Positions 25,201-34,588 are shown, numbered from the stretch's first letter. The stretch: DNA of 38,824 nt from Bacteroidales bacterium (GCA_029218405.1 JAQXRG010000167.1:1-38824); one strand, 5' to 3'. Translations and numbers: made by a program. Notes: generated by a model from the sequence alone, not told the origin.

Positions 25201-25526
25201 CTGCCCGAGTGGGTGGTCAGCCGTCGGGGAGTCCCTCCTTGGGCGGACACCACATACACGTCCAGGCTGCCCATCCGGTCCGAGGCGAACGCCAGCTGCC
25301 GGCTGTCCGGACTCCACACCGGCCGGCTGTCGAATCCCGCGTTTGAGGTAATCTGCCGGGCGGTGCCTCCTCCGACGGGCACGGTAAACAAGTCTCCTTT
25401 CCAGGCAAAGGCGATGGTAGTCCCATCCGGTGAGATGGCACTGTATCTCATCCACAGTGGCGGGTTCTGTGCTCCCGTCTGTGCCACTGCCAGCAAGGCG
25501 GCAGCTGCAATCACAAGTCTCTTCAT
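22266..25526 (-). CDS. Tricorn-like exported S41 protease with PD40 propeller
   Basis: A 1086-residue exported serine protease. A signal peptide (1-20, VAQTGAQ) precedes many WD40-like PD40 repeats (SPDGKE, APDGRSL, SPDSRW patterns) forming one or two propellers to about residue 560. A Lys/Glu/Asp-rich insert lies near 590-640. The rest holds a PDZ-like region (about 790-860) and the S41 core with VIDTRHNGGG. The tricorn-type catalytic set can be seen: S774-H775 (GSHTG), nucleophile S991 (DNYSNACG) and E1048. The start at 25526 is chosen for the signal peptide; a longer frame begins at TTG 25574. Probably degrades peptides in the periplasm. First gene of its operon. Confidence 0.93.
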   Translation of the reverse strand: MKRLVIAAAALLAVAQTGAQNPPLWMRYSAISPDGTTIAFAWKGDLFTVPVGGGTARQITSNAGFDSRPVWSPDSRQLAFASDRMGSLDVYVVSAQGGTPRRLTTHSGSETPIAFKDNQTVLYSAALLPDINDRQFPSSQFPQVYEVSTEGGRARLFSSLPMEHLSFRPGDPTQWLFHDKKGYEDPWRKHEVASISRNVWLCTEQGGRSFRQLTSFAGEDRNPVWAPDGKSFYYLSEEDGTSNVYRRSVDGGKATQVTRFEKNPVRFLSVAATGTLCYGWNGEIYTQAPDGQPKKVDVTLSADNNDRDLLKQTRTSGATEMVPSPDGKEVAFILHGDVYVTSTEYGTTKRITNTPQQERNVQFAPDGRSLAYASERDGVWQIYQSSLTDKEDKLFTYANEVREERLTQTDITSFEPKYSPDGKEIAFLEDRTTIRVIHLKTKAVRTVMEGKYQYSYSDGDQWFEWSPDSRWILSDYIATGGWNNKDVVLLNASGNGEMYNLTQSGYNDGGARWALDGKAMVWQSDRAGYRSHGSWGAEQDAYIMFFDAEAYDRFCLNKEDSARAEEAEKKEKEEKEKAEEAAKKDKKGKKDGDQKDKKDEVKPLTFDLDNCRDRVRRLTVNSSHLGDGFLSPKGDKFYYQARFEGGSDLWVHDLKENSTKILLKGAGGGLLNADKKGENLFLCSGGGLKKIKVEDGKATPIDFKARFDYRPAEERTYIFDHAWRQVKDKFYVTDLHGTDWNYYRENYARFLPYINNNYDFAEMLSEMLGELNGSHTGCRYYSDKEVLPTASLGVYVDTDYEGDGLRIAEIIAKSPLALMKTEARPGCVIEQIDGTPIRKGEDYYPLLEGKVGEKIRLSLYDPTTKRRFDTIIKGVGSGELSELMYHRWVERNRAEVERLSDHRVGYVHIKGMDSPSFRTLYSELLGRYRNYEAVVIDTRHNGGGWLHDDVVTLLGGKEYQQFVPRGQYIGSDPFNKWLKPSCMLVCEDNYSNACGTPWVYKTLGLGKLVGTSIPGTMTAVWWERQIDPSLVFGIPQVGCRDMNGVFSENTSVAPDIEVFNRPEDQLKGIDTQLETAVRLMLETLKK

Positions 25527-25571
25527 TGTATCTTTTTCTTTAAAATAGTTGCTTTGTCTTTTTTCAGACGG

Positions 25572-25579
25572 CAAAGATA
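25572..25579 (-). promoter_or_regulatory. Probable -7 element of the S41 protease operon
   Basis: TATCTTTG on the minus strand is a full match to the -7 consensus, 45 nt upstream of the ATG at 25526. No good -33 element lies about 20 nt further upstream, so only half of the promoter is supported. Confidence 0.55.
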
Positions 25580-25663
25580 CTCAATTCTCTGGAATAAATG
25601 AAGAAATCAGGAAGAAATGCATCGTCCGGCCCTGATACGACATTCTCCGTGGTCCCCTTTCGT

Positions 25664-26083
25664 TCAAGCCAGGTCCGCCTCAGTGAGGAAGGTCATCTTG
25701 TCGAGCATGATGACCTCTTTCGCCTTCTCGCTCTGGTCGGTCCGGAACACTAATACCCCTTTCCCTTTCCAGAGGAAGGAATAGAGATAGAGGATGCTCA
25801 CACCTGCGTCGGAGATGGACTTCACCGCCGTCGCCGCCCGTCCGGGCACATCGTCAATGCTCAGTGCGAAGACATCGGAGAGTTGGACATTCAAGCCTGT
25901 CTCCTTCAGCAGCAGGTAAGCCTGTACGGGGGCATTGCACAACACGCGGTAGATGCCGTAATCCTTCGTGTCCGCCACCGTCGAAGCGATGATCTGGATA
26001 CCCGCCTTGCTTAAGAGGTCGAGCACCTTGATCAGTGTGCCGCCCTTGTTCTCAATGAATATGGATAATTGTTTCAGGGTCAT
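25664..26083 (-). CDS. Protein with two ACT domains
   Basis: A 139-residue cytoplasmic protein made only of two ACT-type modules (about 1-68 and 70-139). The first has KQLSIFIENKGGTLIKVLDLLSKAGI and the second has DVPGRAATAVKSISDAGVSIL. ACT domains bind amino acids and often regulate neighbouring metabolism. It lies 51 nt downstream of the phenylacetate-CoA ligase gene on the same strand, a pairing seen often in Bacteroidetes and Firmicutes. Sensing of an aromatic amino acid is therefore likely but inferred. The 25527-25663 gap after it holds the S41 promoter and no clear terminator. Confidence 0.9.
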   Translation of the reverse strand: MTLKQLSIFIENKGGTLIKVLDLLSKAGIQIIASTVADTKDYGIYRVLCNAPVQAYLLLKETGLNVQLSDVFALSIDDVPGRAATAVKSISDAGVSILYLYSFLWKGKGVLVFRTDQSEKAKEVIMLDKMTFLTEADLA

Positions 26084-26134
26084 AATCAGTCAGTCATATT
26101 TTTTAAAGGTTCTGTTCGATTCGGGTCACGGGGC

Positions 26135-27451
26135 CTATTGATAGACCTTCCGTTTGTCGGCCACACGCACGGCCTTTCCTTCCGCCACGGGGAGGGTGCC
26201 TTTCGGCACCAGCTTCACGAACGGTGTCAGCAGGATCTCGTCTTTCAGGCGGCGCGTCACCTCCTTCTGCAGCGCGAGCAGCTTCGGGTAGTCGTCGGTG
26301 AAGAGCTCCTCCAGTTCCACCTCCACCGTCATGTTGTCGTTGTTCTCGTCCGTGGTGAGCGTGATGAGGTAGTTCGGTGCCAGTTCCTTGAACTGCATCA
26401 GGATTTTCTCAATCTGAATCGGGAAGATGTTCACGCCCCGGAGCACCATCATGTCATCCGACCGTCCGCGCATCCGGTCCAGTCGCACGTGGTTGCGCCC
26501 GCAGGGGCAGGTGCGTCCCAGCACCCGGGTCAGGTCGCGCGTGCGGTACCTCAGCAGCGGCATCGCCTCCCGGTTGAGGGTAGTGAGCACCAGCTCACCG
26601 ATTTCTCCGTCCGGTACCGGTTCCAGCGTCTCAGGGTCCACAATCTCCACGATGTAATAGTCCTCCCAGAAGTGCAGCCCGTTCTGCTCCTGACATTCGA
26701 AGCCCACGCCCGGTCCACACATCTCGCTCATGCCGAACGAGTTGTAGGCCTTCACGCCCAGCATCTCCTCGATGCGTTTCCGCTGTTCCTCCGAGTGCGG
26801 CTCCGCACCGATGGCCAGTACCCGTAACCGTGTGTCCTTGCGGGGGTCAACGCCTTGTTCCTGCATCACCTCGAAGAGGCGGGTCACGTAGCTGGGGACG
26901 GCATGGATGGCCGTGGTGCCGAAATCCTTGATGAACTTGATCTGCCGCAACGAGTTGCCAGCGGCGGCAGGGACCGTCAGCGCTCCCAGCCGCTCGGCGC
27001 CGTACTGGAAGCCGAGTCCACCGGTGAACATGCCGTATCCCGACGAGTTCTGGAACACGTCATCGGGCCGCAGTCCCACCATCCACAGGCAGCGGGCCAC
27101 TGCGTTGGCCCATTCGTCGAGGTCCTTTTGCGTGTGGAGGATTACCGTCGGATTGCCCGTCGTTCCGGACGATGAGTGCAGCCTGACGCATTGCCTCAGT
27201 GGTACGCTTGCCATCCCGAAGGGGTACGTGTCCCTCAGGTCTTGCTTGGTGGTGAAAGGGATTTTCCGGACATCGTCCAGTGTCTGTATGTCTTCCGGCT
27301 TCAGGCCGGCTTCCTCGAACCTCTTTTTATAAAAAGGAGAGTTCATGCAGTGCTTTACGGTAGCCTGCAGCCGCTCCAGCTGGAGCCGGCTGATTTCCTC
27401 GCGTGAGAGTGTCTCATACTGAGGATGAAGGTAGGGTGATGTGTCGTCCAT
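26135..27451 (-). CDS. paaK: Phenylacetate-CoA ligase (aryl-CoA synthetase)
   Basis: An AMP-forming enzyme that links phenylacetate or a related aryl acid to CoA. The 438-residue product has the adenylate-forming motif SSSGTTGNPT (93-102), the YNSFGMSEMCGPG motif, RTRDLTRVLG, and the C-terminal subdomain with GVNIFPIQIEKIL. Length and motifs match PaaK from anaerobes. In gut Bacteroides such genes commonly accompany indolepyruvate ferredoxin oxidoreductase (iorAB), which makes aryl-acetyl-CoA from aromatic amino acids. No ior genes are visible here, only the downstream ACT gene. A weak TATTTTTA -7 element lies at 27476-27483 (minus). Confidence 0.93.
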   Translation of the reverse strand: MDDTSPYLHPQYETLSREEISRLQLERLQATVKHCMNSPFYKKRFEEAGLKPEDIQTLDDVRKIPFTTKQDLRDTYPFGMASVPLRQCVRLHSSSGTTGNPTVILHTQKDLDEWANAVARCLWMVGLRPDDVFQNSSGYGMFTGGLGFQYGAERLGALTVPAAAGNSLRQIKFIKDFGTTAIHAVPSYVTRLFEVMQEQGVDPRKDTRLRVLAIGAEPHSEEQRKRIEEMLGVKAYNSFGMSEMCGPGVGFECQEQNGLHFWEDYYIVEIVDPETLEPVPDGEIGELVLTTLNREAMPLLRYRTRDLTRVLGRTCPCGRNHVRLDRMRGRSDDMMVLRGVNIFPIQIEKILMQFKELAPNYLITLTTDENNDNMTVEVELEELFTDDYPKLLALQKEVTRRLKDEILLTPFVKLVPKGTLPVAEGKAVRVADKRKVYQ

Positions 27452-27539
27452 GTTTGTCTATAGGGTTGTTGAATGTAAAAATAGCAATTATGCGGGAATG
27501 AAGGATCCAATGATTGGTTAGGTGCTGGGATATAACAAA

Positions 27540-27582
27540 TGGGAAATCATGACTATCCCGGAAGAAATGTCATGATTTTCCA
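27540..27582 (-). terminator. Hairpin ending the fucose operon
   Basis: A 14-bp stem with one mismatch or G-U position (27540-27553 with 27569-27582), a 15-nt loop and then TTTGTTAT on the minus strand. It starts about 8 nt after the fucP stop. The T-run is imperfect, so it could be a weak terminator. Confidence 0.6.
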
Positions 27583-27590
27583 TTCAAAAC

Positions 27591-28904
27591 TTATCCTTTG
27601 CGAGCCACCGTGCGGTGTCCGTAGATGGTCACTACGATGAAGCAGATGAGCGGCAGTATGAACGAGAGGTTGACGGCAGGGAAGCCACCCACGGTGTGAA
27701 GGTCGATGATGGAGGCCTGCATGGGCGGCAGGATGGAACCGCCGAGGATGGCCATGATGAGGCCGGCGGCACCGAACTTGGTGTCATCGCCCAGCCCTTT
27801 CAGTGCGATGCCGTAGATGGTGGGGAACATCAGCGACATGCAGGCCGAAACGCCCACCAGGCAGTACATGCCCCAGTAGTTCTGGAAGCCGATGACACCG
27901 AGCGTGCAGACGCAGGCGGCGATGGCAAGGGTCTTCAGCAGCGCACCCGGATTGAAGTACTTCAGCAGGAAGGTGCAGACGAAGCGGCTGGCGCAGAAGA
28001 TGGTCATGGCCACGATATTGTACTTCTGCGAGAGCACCTCGGCGGCCTGCTCCTCCATGCCGTAGGAGGTGAACAGACGGGTGCCGTACTGGATGACGAA
28101 GGTCCAGCACATGATCTGCGCGCCCACGTAGAAGAACTGGGTGATGACTCCCTCACGGTAGTGAGGTACCTTGAAGATACGCTTCAAGGTGGGGAGGAAA
28201 TCGATGCGCTTGTTCTGGTCGGTGTAACTGGGCATCTTCTTCAGACGGATGACGATGAGCATGATGAGGATGACCGTACCGATAATGAGGTAAGGGGTCA
28301 CCAGTGTGGTGAGGTCCTGGTCACGGATGACCTCGAACTCCTCCTGCGAGAGCGTGGCGCGCTCGGCGGTGTCCATCGGGTGCAGGCGGTTCTGGATGAA
28401 GTTCATCGCCACGAACATGCCCAGCAGCGAGCCCATGGGGTTGAACGCCTGGGCCATGTTGAGGCGGCGGGTGGCCGTCTCTTCCGTACCCATGGAGAGG
28501 ATGTAGGGATTACAGCTGGTCTCCAGGAAGGACAGTCCGCAGGTGAGGATGAAGTAGGCCAGCAGGAAGGGAGGGTATTCGCCGATCTTCATGGCCGGAT
28601 AAAACAGGAAGGCACCGAAGGTGTACATGCCCAGCCCGAGCAGTACGCCAGCCTTGTAGGTGTAGCGGCGGATGAACATGGCGGCGGGGAAGGCCATGGC
28701 GAAATAGCCTCCGTAGAAGGCCACTTGCACCAGGGTGCCTTCGGTGACGCTCATGCGGAAGATCTTCGAGAAGGCTTTCACCATGGGATTGGTGATGTCG
28801 TTGGCGAAGCCCCACAGTGCGAAGCAGGAGGTGATGAGGATGAAGGGAACGACGTAGCTGATGTTGCCGTCGTGAAGGATACGTTGTTTCTTGTTGGTGT
28901 TCAT
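27591..28904 (-). CDS. fucP: L-fucose:H+ symporter
   Basis: A 12-span major-facilitator protein importing L-fucose with a proton across the inner membrane. The 437-residue length equals E. coli FucP (438). Family marks include VPFILITSCFALWGFANDIT at the first span, YGGYFAMAFPAAMFIRRYTYKAG, and LETSCNPYILSMGTEETATRRLNMAQAFNPMG split around the fourth and fifth spans. The neighbours fucO and fucI make fucose the likely substrate; the wider FHS family also carries other hexoses. It lies 75 nt after fucO, with a GC-rich hairpin in between. Confidence 0.93.
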   Translation of the reverse strand: MNTNKKQRILHDGNISYVVPFILITSCFALWGFANDITNPMVKAFSKIFRMSVTEGTLVQVAFYGGYFAMAFPAAMFIRRYTYKAGVLLGLGMYTFGAFLFYPAMKIGEYPPFLLAYFILTCGLSFLETSCNPYILSMGTEETATRRLNMAQAFNPMGSLLGMFVAMNFIQNRLHPMDTAERATLSQEEFEVIRDQDLTTLVTPYLIIGTVILIMLIVIRLKKMPSYTDQNKRIDFLPTLKRIFKVPHYREGVITQFFYVGAQIMCWTFVIQYGTRLFTSYGMEEQAAEVLSQKYNIVAMTIFCASRFVCTFLLKYFNPGALLKTLAIAACVCTLGVIGFQNYWGMYCLVGVSACMSLMFPTIYGIALKGLGDDTKFGAAGLIMAILGGSILPPMQASIIDLHTVGGFPAVNLSFILPLICFIVVTIYGHRTVARKG

Positions 28905-28932
28905 GGGGTTATCAATGGTTTAGGAAAAGGTT

Positions 28933-28968
28933 CGGGTGGGCGGACGGCAGGAAGCCTCCGCCCACCCG
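28933..28968 (-). other. Intercistronic GC-rich hairpin between fucO and fucP
   Basis: A perfect 12-bp stem (28933-28944 with 28957-28968; CGGGTGGGCGGA) and a 12-nt loop, with no T-run after it. It may protect the fucI-fucO part of the mRNA or reduce expression of fucP (inferred). Confidence 0.7.
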
Positions 28969-28979
28969 AGGGAGATTGC

Positions 28980-30134
28980 TTACAATACTTTCTGGTAGAG
29001 CTCCAGGATGATTTCCTTGCTGACCTCACGCGGGTTGCCCGGTGTGCAGACATCGGCGAAGGCGGCTTCTGCCAGGCGAGGCAGGTCTTCGGCCTTGATG
29101 CCGATATCGGTGAGGTGCTGCGGGATGCCTACGCGTACGGAAAGCTCCTTGACGGCCTTCACGGCGGCGTCGGCGGCTTCTTGTGTGCTCATGCCCGGCT
29201 GATAGACACCCATGGCTTTGGCGATGTCCACATACTTATCAAGGGCGGCGGGAGCGTTGAACTCCATGATGGTGGGCAGCAGCAGGGCGTTGGCCACGCC
29301 GTGGGGGATGTCGAAGATGGCTCCCAGCGGATGTGCCATACCGTGTACCACGCCGAGGCCTACGTTCGAGAAGGCCATGCCGGCGATGTACTGGGCCACG
29401 GCCATACCATTGCGGGCTTCGGCGTTCGTCGGCTCGTTCACGGCGGTCTCCAGGTAGCGGGCGATCATCTCGATGGCCTTGATTTCGAACATGTCACTCA
29501 TCTCCCAGGCGCCCTTCGTGATGAGGCCTTCGATGGCGTGGGTCAGCGCGTCGAGACCTGTGGCGGCGGTCAGGCTCTTGGGCAGGGTGTACATCAGCTC
29601 GGCATCGACGATGGCGATGGCGGGAATATCGTTCGGGTCCACGCACACCATCTTCTTCTGGTTCTCCTCGTCGGTGATGACGTAGTTGATGGTCACTTCG
29701 GCGGCGGTGCCGGCAGTGGTGGGAAGGGCAATGATGGGCACGGACTTCTTCTTGGTGTCGGCCACTCCTTCCAGGGAAACGACGTCACTGAAATCGGGGT
29801 TGTTGGTGATGATGCCGATGGCCTTCGAGGTGTCAATGGAAGAGCCTCCGCCGATGGCGAGGATGAAGTCGGCGCCTGACTCGGCGAACGCCTTCACACC
29901 AGCCTTCACATTGGACACGGTGGGGTTGGGCTTGATTTCAGTGAACAGCTCGTAGGGGATGCCTGCGTTGCGCAGTACTTCCAGCACCTTGTCGGCCACG
30001 CCGAATTTCACCAGGTCCTTGTCGGTGGCTACAAAGGCCTTGTGCAGGCCCAGACGGTTGATTTCCTTGGGCAGCACTTCGCGGGCGCCCGGTCCGAAAT
30101 AGGATACTTCGTTCAATACAAAACGGTTGATCAT
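28980..30134 (-). CDS. fucO: Lactaldehyde reductase / L-1,2-propanediol oxidoreductase
   Basis: Iron-dependent alcohol dehydrogenase that reduces L-lactaldehyde, the product of fucose cleavage, to 1,2-propanediol under anaerobic conditions. The 384-residue product has the NAD motif GGGSSID (95-101) and iron ligands D195, H199 (GLDALTHAIEG), H264 and H278 (VVHGMAHPLGA and IPHGVAN). Length and the whole SNVGLGVVHGMAHPLGA region match E. coli FucO closely. It lies between fucI and fucP on the same strand. It regenerates NAD in fermentation, which fits a gut anaerobe. Confidence 0.95.
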   Translation of the reverse strand: MINRFVLNEVSYFGPGAREVLPKEINRLGLHKAFVATDKDLVKFGVADKVLEVLRNAGIPYELFTEIKPNPTVSNVKAGVKAFAESGADFILAIGGGSSIDTSKAIGIITNNPDFSDVVSLEGVADTKKKSVPIIALPTTAGTAAEVTINYVITDEENQKKMVCVDPNDIPAIAIVDAELMYTLPKSLTAATGLDALTHAIEGLITKGAWEMSDMFEIKAIEMIARYLETAVNEPTNAEARNGMAVAQYIAGMAFSNVGLGVVHGMAHPLGAIFDIPHGVANALLLPTIMEFNAPAALDKYVDIAKAMGVYQPGMSTQEAADAAVKAVKELSVRVGIPQHLTDIGIKAEDLPRLAEAAFADVCTPGNPREVSKEIILELYQKVL

Positions 30135-30234
30135 AGTCTTTTTTGGAGTTTAGGGGTGATAACAAAGATTCGTTATAACAGCTGCTGTGGCAGGGAACGA
30201 GGGGACTGCGGGAAGCGGAAGAAGGCAGGAGGCG

Positions 30235-30256
30235 GGAGCCGGAGGTATCCGGCTCC
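30235..30256 (-). other. Intercistronic hairpin between fucI and fucO
   Basis: A perfect 9-bp stem (30235-30243 with 30248-30256; GGAGCCGGA) with a 4-nt loop. It lies in a purine/pyrimidine-skewed 174-nt spacer (30135-30308) that otherwise holds no gene. An outer arm (AAGAAG near 30219-30224, CTTCTT near 30268-30273) could extend the structure. Confidence 0.65.
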
Positions 30257-30308
30257 GCGCTCTCTGGCTTCTTGGTGTCTCAGTCTCTCGCTGCTTGCCT
30301 GCAGGATT

Positions 30309-32084
30309 TTACTTGTAGATGGGGCCGTAGTTCTTGCAGGCGCGATAGTCGGCTCCTTCCCGGTCCATGCCGAAGGCGTTCCAGGCGGCAGGACGGAACA
30401 GGCGGTCATCGTCGATGTTGTGCATGCAGACAGGGATGCGCAGCATGGAGGCCAGCGTGATCAGGTCTTCGCCGATATGGCCGTAGCTGATGGCGCCATG
30501 GTTGGCTCCCCAGTTGTTCATCACGGAATAGACATCGCGGAAGGCGGGCTTGTCGCACAGACGGGGCACGAACCAGGTGGTGGGCCAAGTGGGGTCGGTG
30601 CGTATGTTCAGTTTGTCATTGATTTCGGGGTCGATGGTGACCGTCCATCCTTCGGCGATCTGCAGCACGGGGCCGAGTCCTTTTACGAGGTTCAACCGCA
30701 TCATGGTGACGGGCATTCCGCCCTTGGAGAGGAAGTTGCTGGAGAAGCCACCGCCCCGGAAGTAGTCTCGGTCGGCCGGATACCAGGTGGTTGCCTTCAG
30801 GCAGGCTTCCGCGTCAGCCTCGGTCATCTCCCAGCTCGGCTTCATGCAGGGTTCGCCGGCGGCGTTCAGGCTCTCGCCTGTAGCGTCGAGGGTCGTGGCC
30901 CCCGAGTTGATGAGGTGGATGAACCCGTTCTTCGCCATGCCGGTCACTTCCTTGCCGGTGACACGCTTCACGGCTTCGGGGCTCCAGTAGGTGCGCACGT
31001 CGGAGAACATCTGTCCGCAGCCCGTCAACAGGTGGCCGAAGAGCATGGCCACGCCGTTGCAGGCGTCGTTCTCGGTGGCCAGCACGTAGGCTTCGCGGAT
31101 GCCGTTCCAGTCGAACGTGGTGTTCATCAGCGATTCTGTGAAGTCACCGTTGGGTTTCCAGTCTGTCCACTGGCGCTGTCCCTGGAAGCCGGCGGCGATG
31201 GCGTTGTGGCCGATGGCCTCTTCCTTGAAGCCCATTTCCTTCAGCTTGGGGTTGCCTTGCATCATGTCGCGGATGATAAGGGTCATCTTGACGATGAACT
31301 CCCAGTCGGCATCCTTCTCCTCGCGGGTCTTGCGCTTTTCCGGGCGGTTCTTGAAGTCTTCGCCTTCGTTGGGCTTGCAGTACTTTTCGGTCCAAGCCAT
31401 TGCCTTGGCGTATTCCTCGTGGTCGTAGATGCCTTCTTCCATACGGCGCAGGATTTCGGTCTCGTCCACGCTCTCGTTGCGCATGCCGAGGTATTCCTGG
31501 AAGAAGTTGGGGTCAACGATGGAGCCGGCGATACCCATGCAGACACTGCCGAAGGAGAGGTAGCTCTTGCCACGCATGTTGGCTACCGCCATGGCGGCGC
31601 GGGCAAAGCGGAGCAGCTTGTCGGCCACGTCGGCGGGGATGGTGTTGTCGTCAAGATCCTGCACGTCATGACCGTAGATGCCGAAAGCGGGCAGTCCTTT
31701 CTGGGCGTGTGCGGCCAGTACGGCTGCCAGGTAAACGGCGCCCGGACGTTCTGTTCCGTTGAATCCCCATACGGCCTTCGGCCAGTGCGGGTTCATGTCC
31801 ATGGTCTCGGAGCCGTAGCACCAGCAGCTGGTGACGGTGATGGTGGCGCCTACTCCTTCGCGTTCGAATTTCTCGGCACAGGCGGCGCTTTCGCCCACAC
31901 GGCCGATGGTGGAGTCGGCGATGACGCATTCTACGGGCGATCCGTCGCCGTTCTTCAGGTTCGAGGAGATGAGCTCGGCCACAGCCTTGGCCAGGCTCAT
32001 TGTCTTTTCTTCGAGGCTTTCACGTACGCCTCCCTGACGTCCGTCAATGGTGGGACGGATACCAATCTTGGGGTACTTTTTCAT
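30309..32084 (-). CDS. fucI: L-fucose isomerase
   Basis: Manganese-dependent isomerase converting L-fucose to L-fuculose (also D-arabinose to D-ribulose). The product has 591 residues, the same as E. coli FucI. Metal and catalytic residues are at matching places: E338 (VLATEND), D362 ([11 protein letters not shown]) and H528 (NNWGANHGA). The N-terminal [21 protein letters not shown] and [12 protein letters not shown] segments are characteristic. The start at 32084 is an ATG with A-rich upstream sequence. It lies 58 nt after the small outer-membrane gene with no consensus promoter in between, so it may be transcribed with that gene. Confidence 0.97.
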   Translation of the reverse strand: MKKYPKIGIRPTIDGRQGGVRESLEEKTMSLAKAVAELISSNLKNGDGSPVECVIADSTIGRVGESAACAEKFEREGVGATITVTSCWCYGSETMDMNPHWPKAVWGFNGTERPGAVYLAAVLAAHAQKGLPAFGIYGHDVQDLDDNTIPADVADKLLRFARAAMAVANMRGKSYLSFGSVCMGIAGSIVDPNFFQEYLGMRNESVDETEILRRMEEGIYDHEEYAKAMAWTEKYCKPNEGEDFKNRPEKRKTREEKDADWEFIVKMTLIIRDMMQGNPKLKEMGFKEEAIGHNAIAAGFQGQRQWTDWKPNGDFTESLMNTTFDWNGIREAYVLATENDACNGVAMLFGHLLTGCGQMFSDVRTYWSPEAVKRVTGKEVTGMAKNGFIHLINSGATTLDATGESLNAAGEPCMKPSWEMTEADAEACLKATTWYPADRDYFRGGGFSSNFLSKGGMPVTMMRLNLVKGLGPVLQIAEGWTVTIDPEINDKLNIRTDPTWPTTWFVPRLCDKPAFRDVYSVMNNWGANHGAISYGHIGEDLITLASMLRIPVCMHNIDDDRLFRPAAWNAFGMDREGADYRACKNYGPIYK

Positions 32085-32142
32085 TTTATTATGATTTAAT
32101 GGGTGTTATGTATGAATTGAGTTAGAATCTTCCGGGGTAGGG

Positions 32143-32766
32143 TCAGGGATACGCCGGATAGCGCGTATGCTCGATGCCGATGCCGATGGAGGCGCTTTCG
32201 CCCACCTTGAAGTTGACCATGCCGCCAAGACGGTCGGTATTGAACTGGGGCAGGGGGTAATAGAAAGGTGATTTGTCCTGCGGTGTCAGCGACTTGTTGC
32301 CGTAAGCGTACAGGCTGATGCGGTCGGTAAGCCGGTAAGCGGCGATGCCCGCAATGCCTACATTCTGGTATTTTATCCATCCCCAGCTCAGGTGGCTGGC
32401 ATAGACACCCCCTGCCACGCTGAGACGAGAGGTGAGGGGGGTGGCGTAGAGCAGCGCCAGGTCCTGTCCGAATCCGGCTCCGGAGGGCATCCACTTGTCC
32501 GGACTGAATGTCAGGCTCATGCCGAAGCTGGCGTTCATGCCTTCGTGCAGGTTCCACGTGTTGTATCCGTATCCCAGGGGAGTGATGCCGTACATCTCGA
32601 AGCGCGGCGCAGACAGGGCCGTAGGGACGGGCGCGGGCAGCGTGAAGTCCAGCGAATCACTGGCGCAGGAAACGGCTTCCGGCACTGTCTCCGCTTGTGC
32701 GGAAGCGACGGACGGGAGGAGTCCCCCTGCCAGTATCAGGCAGATATTGCGTATCATTGATTTCAT
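32143..32766 (-). CDS. Small exported, probably outer-membrane protein
   Basis: A 207-residue exported protein. The signal peptide (MKSMIRNICLILAGGLLPSVASAQ) was used to place the start at 32766; an ATG at 32757 is also possible, while the open frame reaching 32928 would run through an intergenic hairpin. The mature part has aromatic-ended alternating strands (GYGYNTWNLHEGMNASFGMSL, LSVAGGVYASHLSWGW, ISLYAYGNKSL, SIGIGIEHTRYP) as in small Bacteroidetes barrel proteins. I do not recognise a specific family. Its position directly before fucI is noteworthy, but a role in fucose uptake is only a guess. Confidence 0.75.
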   Translation of the reverse strand: MKSMIRNICLILAGGLLPSVASAQAETVPEAVSCASDSLDFTLPAPVPTALSAPRFEMYGITPLGYGYNTWNLHEGMNASFGMSLTFSPDKWMPSGAGFGQDLALLYATPLTSRLSVAGGVYASHLSWGWIKYQNVGIAGIAAYRLTDRISLYAYGNKSLTPQDKSPFYYPLPQFNTDRLGGMVNFKVGESASIGIGIEHTRYPAYP

Positions 32767-32783
32767 GTTTTTCAAATTCTCAC

Positions 32784-32791
32784 CAAAGATA
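32784..32791 (-). promoter_or_regulatory. Probable -7 element upstream of the small outer-membrane gene
   Basis: TATCTTTG on the minus strand, 17 nt before the ATG at 32766. A TTCG at the expected -33 place is a weak match. This promoter could also serve fucI-fucO-fucP. Confidence 0.5.
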
Positions 32792-32821
32792 AGAAAACTT
32801 ATGGAAAGATACAGCGAATAC

Positions 32822-32840
32822 ACACAGATTAACACAGATT
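32822..32840. repeat. Tandem ACACAGATT direct repeat
   Basis: Two copies of ACACAGATT (32822-32830, 32832-32840) followed by TCACA. Similar runs occur in intergenic regions of many Bacteroidetes genomes, to my recollection. No function is known. Confidence 0.6.
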
Positions 32841-32881
32841 TCACATTGTTAGGTATCGAGGGCCGGGGAAGCGGGGAGGCC

Positions 32882-32908
32882 GGGGCAGGACGGCACGCGT
32901 CCTGCTCC
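32882..32908 (-). terminator. GC-rich hairpin after the ABC-F gene
   Basis: An 11-bp stem with one G-U pair (32882-32892 with 32898-32908; core GCAGGACG) and a 5-nt loop, 16 nt past the ABC-F stop on the minus strand. It has no T-run, so it may be a mRNA end-protecting structure or a repeat element instead of a true terminator. Confidence 0.5.
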
Positions 32909-32924
32909 CGGGGGCTCCTCGGTG

Positions 32925-34553
<1,629 letters not shown>

Positions 34554-34588
34554 TTATATTATATGTGTTATTATTCACTTTGTGTCCA

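Noticed and set aside
27615..29879. A 754-codon plus-strand frame spanning fucP and fucO
   Set aside because: It is antisense to two well-supported metabolic genes, crosses their spacer and has His/Asp/Gly-rich nonsense composition.
30042..32099. A 685-codon plus-strand frame opposite fucI
   Set aside because: Shadow of a strongly biased gene; FucI is full length with all metal ligands on the other strand.
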